DNA of 46,186 nt from Pandoraea sp. (lineage in GTDB: Bacteria; Pseudomonadota; Gammaproteobacteria; Burkholderiales; Burkholderiaceae), in NCBI GenBank assembly GCA_031291335.1, contig JARLJF010000140.1, positions 1 through 46,186 of the forward strand. The letters are read 5' to 3'. The position numbers and the translations under genes were made by a program. The notes beneath the pieces are model-generated. The model was not told where the DNA came from, searched no databases, and worked only from the letters and a program-made list of their open reading frames with translations. Of this stretch, positions 43,571 to 46,186 are shown piece by piece; the stretch's first letter is position 1, and the number at the start of each line of letters is the position of its first letter.

Positions 43571-44658
43571 CGTGAACTGGCCTCGTGGGAAGTCTGGGCG
43601 TGCAGCGAGGGGTCCAGCGCCTCCTCGCGCGTGCGGCGTTTGTACGAGAGGGCGTAAGCGGCAGAGCGAGCGGCGAGCAGCGGATCGCCAGACGTTTCGA
43701 TGCCGGCGGGCAATACGGTCGGATCGAAATTGATGTCGCGGCAGGCGCCATCGTCCTGCGACGCCGCGCGTGCCAGCACCAGCGTGCCGGCGTCGACCTG
43801 CTTGCGCTCGGCCGGCCACTGACGGGTGGCGTCATCGGTCGGATCACCGGGCTGCGCAAGCGTGAGCATCAGGTGCCAGCGCACCGGTCCCTGTTGCAGA
43901 CGGTCATATAACTCGCCCGCCAGAAAGTTGGCCTCGCCTTTCTCTTTGTCCGACACCGCTTCAAAGGGCAGCTCCGGCTGCATCGACCAGCGCACCGCCG
44001 TACGTTGGCCGTTGGCGTCGACGAAATAGAACGCGTTGATGCCGTAGTAAGCCGCGTTGGCAAAGCTCGACGACGGCGGGTGTCCCTTGACCCAGTCCCG
44101 GAACGGTTGCGTGTCGGGGTGCGCGGCGAAGAACGCCTGCAATTTGGCGGGGTCCGGCTTGCCCGTCGCCGGGTCCGGACGCGACGCCGCGAGTTGCTCG
44201 TAAAATTCCTCTGGCGTGCGCACGGCAAACAGGGGCGTCGTGTTCATGCCGGTGCGCCATTGCTGACCATCCGCCAGTCGGAACATCAATGCCATGCTGC
44301 GAATCGGCACGCTATTGTCGGACGCCGTCGGGTTGCCGCCCGGAATTGCGAAGCGACCGGTGACGGGCGTGCGTCCCGCTGCGAAGACGGGGGCCTTCGA
44401 CAGCGACGCGGCATGTCCATTGCTCTCGAAATAGCCGTCGACACACAGTCCTTTCGCGTGATTGCGGCGAAAGCCCTCGTGCACACCGGCATTGGACTCG
44501 AAGGTATCGATCACGGTCCGGGTGGTGAGACGGCCCGGCGTGAGCCAGCCCGCCGCGTAGGCGAAGCCGCCCGCCAGCAGACCGACGACGGCGACGATGG
44601 CCGCCGCCCGGCAGGGAACGCAGATCGCCTTGGGATCAGGCGTGGAAGGTTCGGTCAC
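43567..44658 (-). CDS. Catalase-related heme peroxidase (SrpA-like), membrane-anchored
   Basis: 363 residues. A single N-terminal hydrophobic segment, AAIVAVVGLLAGGFAYAAGWL (~15-35), acts as anchor or signal. Then comes the minimal catalase-like domain with GVHEGFRRNHAKGLCVDGYF (distal His) and SKAPVF. I chose the GTG at 44658, which has AGGAG seven bases upstream; an ATG at 44679 lacks a site. Members reduce peroxides with an external electron donor rather than acting as true catalases. The coupled b561 gene may supply electrons, and the divergent ECF sigma probably controls both. Confidence 0.88.
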   Translation of the reverse strand: MTEPSTPDPKAICVPCRAAAIVAVVGLLAGGFAYAAGWLTPGRLTTRTVIDTFESNAGVHEGFRRNHAKGLCVDGYFESNGHAASLSKAPVFAAGRTPVTGRFAIPGGNPTASDNSVPIRSMALMFRLADGQQWRTGMNTTPLFAVRTPEEFYEQLAASRPDPATGKPDPAKLQAFFAAHPDTQPFRDWVKGHPPSSSFANAAYYGINAFYFVDANGQRTAVRWSMQPELPFEAVSDKEKGEANFLAGELYDRLQQGPVRWHLMLTLAQPGDPTDDATRQWPAERKQVDAGTLVLARAASQDDGACRDINFDPTVLPAGIETSGDPLLAARSAAYALSYKRRTREEALDPSLHAQTSHEASSR

Positions 44659-44724
44659 GAAGGGGCTCCTTGATGGCATCGTGGGAATCGTGGGGGCTTC
44701 ACGGTAAAACACATTCCCGACAGC

Positions 44725-44769
44725 CTTATTCCACCGCCGGCGACATTTTTTTCGATGTGATGGAATAAG
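44725..44769. promoter_or_regulatory. Mirrored ECF-type -35 elements (GGAATAAG) between peroxidase and sigma genes
   Basis: GGAATAAG occurs on the plus strand at 44762-44769 and on the minus strand at 44732-44725, facing the sigma and peroxidase genes. Each is followed after 13-14 bases by TGTT, a possible -10 element. The pair fits divergent, co-regulated ECF promoters. Confidence 0.62.
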
Positions 44770-44838
44770 CACTCCCGCCGCGGTGTTGACCCGGTATGGC
44801 CCCCCCGGTCTTCACTTCCCCGGCACACAGGCGAATGC

Positions 44839-45357
44839 ATGGATATTCGTGACCAGTTGTATGACCACGTCCCGCGTCTGCGGCGCTATGCGCGCGCGCT
44901 GACCGGGAATTCCGAGCTGGCCGATGACCTCGTGCAGGACACCCTCGAGCGCGCCTTGAGCCGTCACGCCATGTTCGAAGCGGGCACCGACGCCCGCGCC
45001 TGGCTCTTCACCCTCATGCATAACCTGTTTCTGAATCAGCAGCGCCGCGCGCCGGCCAAAGCCCCTCACGTCTCACTGGATGAAACCGGGTTCATCGACA
45101 GCGACGTCGCCGTGCCGGAAAGTCAGACCGGCCGACTCGAAATCCGCGATCTCGATCAGGCGCTGCGGCACCTCCCCGCCGAGCAACGCGCCATCGTGCT
45201 GCTCGTGGGGCTGGAAGACATGAGCTATGCCGATGTGGCCACAGCGTTGCAGGTACCGATCGGCACCGTGATGTCGAGATTGTCGCGAGGTCGGCAGCGT
45301 TTGCGCGATCTCATGGAAGGGACTCACCAACCCGCGAAGCTGAAGGTGGTCAGATGA
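44839..45357 (+). CDS. ECF sigma factor (peroxidase module)
   Basis: A 172-residue ECF sigma factor. Region 2 is LTGNSELADDLVQDTLERALS and region 4 is LPAEQRAIVLLVGLEDMSYADVATALQVPIGTVMSRLSRG. It is divergent from the catalase-like peroxidase and cytochrome b561 genes and is followed by its anti-sigma gene with an ATGA overlap. The mirrored GGAATAAG elements suggest it activates both itself and the peroxidase operon, in answer to an oxidative or envelope signal. Confidence 0.93.
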   Translation: MDIRDQLYDHVPRLRRYARALTGNSELADDLVQDTLERALSRHAMFEAGTDARAWLFTLMHNLFLNQQRRAPAKAPHVSLDETGFIDSDVAVPESQTGRLEIRDLDQALRHLPAEQRAIVLLVGLEDMSYADVATALQVPIGTVMSRLSRGRQRLRDLMEGTHQPAKLKVVR

Positions 45358-46186
45358 GCGAGCGAAACCTCCGGATTGAAGACCATGAACTGCACGCTTA
45401 CGTGGACGGCGAGTTGCCGCCAGCGCGGCGCGCGGAACTGGACAAAGCACTGGCCACCGACCCGGAACTGGCCGCCGCGGTGAGCGAACTGGTCGCCCTC
45501 AAGCGCGCCCTGCATGCCCGGTTCGACGACGTGCTCGACGAGCCTGTGCCGCCTCGGCTTCGGCCCCCTCCCCCCTCATCGAAGGACGCGCGACGGTCAC
45601 GTTGGTCACGTTGGTCACGTTTTTCCGGCATGGCCGCCGCGTTGGTGTTCGGCATCGGCATTGGCGTACAAGGGCACCGGATGTGGTCCGGACATGCCGA
45701 ACCAGCGGTCGCACTCACGTCCGCGAGTGCTATCGCCGGCGGTGCGACGATGACCGACGGTCCCGCCCGCTTTGCTCGGCGCGCGGCGATTGCTCATGTC
45801 GTGTTCATGCCGGAAATCCAGCGCCCGGCGGGCACCGAAGGGCAATCGGAGGCCCGGTTTTCGCAATGGATTGCCGGCCGCCTGCACACTACGGCACATG
45901 CGCCTGACCTCAGTGCTAACGGCTTCGTGCTGAGCGGCGGACGTGTCTTGCCCGGCCACGACGATCAGGTCGTGCAGTACATGTACCGCAACGATGCGGG
46001 TGAACGGATCACTGTCTGCATTTCTCCAGCGGGGATCGATGGGCAGACTGCTGCGTTTCGTTTTTATGAGGACGGGCCGGTCAAGGTGTTCTACTGGATC
46101 GACGAGAAGTTCGGGTATGCCATCTCGGGCGGAATCGCGCGGGACACGCTGCTGGCGCTCTCGCGCGATGTGTATGACCAGTTGAA
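45354..46186 (+). CDS. Transmembrane anti-sigma factor (partial, runs off the right edge)
   Basis: At least 277 codons without a stop. The N-terminus, HELHAYVDGELPPARRAELDKAL, is the sigma-binding helical domain and lacks a clear zinc HxxxCxxC. A Pro/Ser/Arg-rich linker with three WSR-like repeats leads to one membrane helix (FSGMAAALVFGIGIGVQ, ~85-101). The periplasmic part contains the phrase HDDQVVQYMYRN and a DxVxxFYWIDEKFGYAISG-like stretch common in these RsiW-type proteins. Its ATG overlaps the sigma stop. Little of the C-terminus should be missing. Confidence 0.88.
   Translation, partial: MSERNLRIEDHELHAYVDGELPPARRAELDKALATDPELAAAVSELVALKRALHARFDDVLDEPVPPRLRPPPPSSKDARRSRWSRWSRFSGMAAALVFGIGIGVQGHRMWSGHAEPAVALTSASAIAGGATMTDGPARFARRAAIAHVVFMPEIQRPAGTEGQSEARFSQWIAGRLHTTAHAPDLSANGFVLSGGRVLPGHDDQVVQYMYRNDAGERITVCISPAGIDGQTAAFRFYEDGPVKVFYWIDEKFGYAISGGIARDTLLALSRDVYDQL
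45595..45621 (+). repeat. Three tandem copies of a 9-bp unit inside the anti-sigma gene
   Basis: GGTCACGTT is repeated three times exactly, encoding the SRW SRW SRF run just before the membrane helix. Because the unit is nine bases, copy-number change would keep the frame. Confidence 0.85.

Noticed and set aside
1-46186. tRNA, rRNA, CRISPR array, insertion sequence, prophage or plasmid origin
   Set aside because: No cloverleaf-like sequence, regular spacer-repeat array, transposase or integrase frame, or long terminal repeat was seen; the 13-bp repeats at 27293 have no spacers and are too short for CRISPR.

Overview
The base composition (high GC), codon use and gene families point to a betaproteobacterium of the order Burkholderiales, most likely Pandoraea or a close relative. 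The supporting families are an OrbS/PvdS-type ECF sigma factor, ornibactin-like siderophore genes, a Burkholderia-type porin and MHS-family transporters. No rRNA, tRNA, CRISPR array, insertion sequence or phage gene is visible. The window looks like stable chromosome carrying accessory metabolism.

Region 1 (1-17618) is a hydroxamate/beta-hydroxyaspartate lipopeptide siderophore locus. A giant NRPS runs off the left edge, with the order acyl-AMP ligase, carrier protein, C, A(hydroxyornithine-like code), carrier protein, E, C, A(aspartate code). It is accompanied by a SyrP/TauD-type hydroxylase, a cyclic-peptide-type ABC exporter, ornithine N5-monooxygenase, a FhuF-like iron reductase, a type II thioesterase, an MbtH protein, a phosphopantetheinyl transferase and an ECF sigma factor. 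Four sites with the TAAAT-N15/16-CGTC architecture of OrbS/PvdS promoters precede the mbtH-like, exporter, pvdA and hydroxylase genes. A Fur-box-like site lies between the transferase and the sigma gene. The expected circuit is iron starvation, then the sigma factor, then the siderophore. The product is probably related to ornibactin/malleobactin or to the Pandoraea lipopeptide siderophores called pandorabactins.

Region 2 (17649-27217) holds a MASE2-GGDEF diguanylate cyclase, then an eight-gene minus-strand operon. The operon encodes a PotD/B/C/A-like ABC importer, a three-subunit flavin/iron-sulfur amine or amino-acid dehydrogenase (opine oxidase / D-hydroxyproline dehydrogenase type) and a RidA protein. 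A LysR regulator is divergent from it.

Region 3 (27218-31800) holds an atypical OmpR-type regulator preceded by 13-bp direct repeats, an exported cupin, and an operon in which ECF sigma, anti-sigma and cytochrome P450 genes are coupled.

Region 4 (32101-42931) is the most interesting part. It holds a LysR regulator, a hydantoinase-like amidohydrolase, an N-carbamoyl-amino-acid hydrolase, a DUF917 (S-methyl thiohydantoin desulfurase family) protein, a divergent urocanate-hydratase homologue, a porin, a UbiD-family decarboxylase and an MHS transporter. The same operator/promoter, TAAC-N5-GTTA overlapping a TTAAC -35 with a 17-bp spacer, precedes all three transcription units. The enzyme set matches the steps from thiourocanate or S-methyl-thiourocanate through a (thio)hydantoin propionate and N-carbamoylglutamate to glutamate. 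I therefore propose an ergothioneine-derived (thio)urocanate catabolic regulon with an unexplained UbiD member.

Region 5 (43028-46186) is a divergent stress module. A catalase-like heme peroxidase and a cytochrome b561 face an ECF sigma/anti-sigma pair, with mirrored GGAATAAG elements between them. The anti-sigma gene runs off the right edge.
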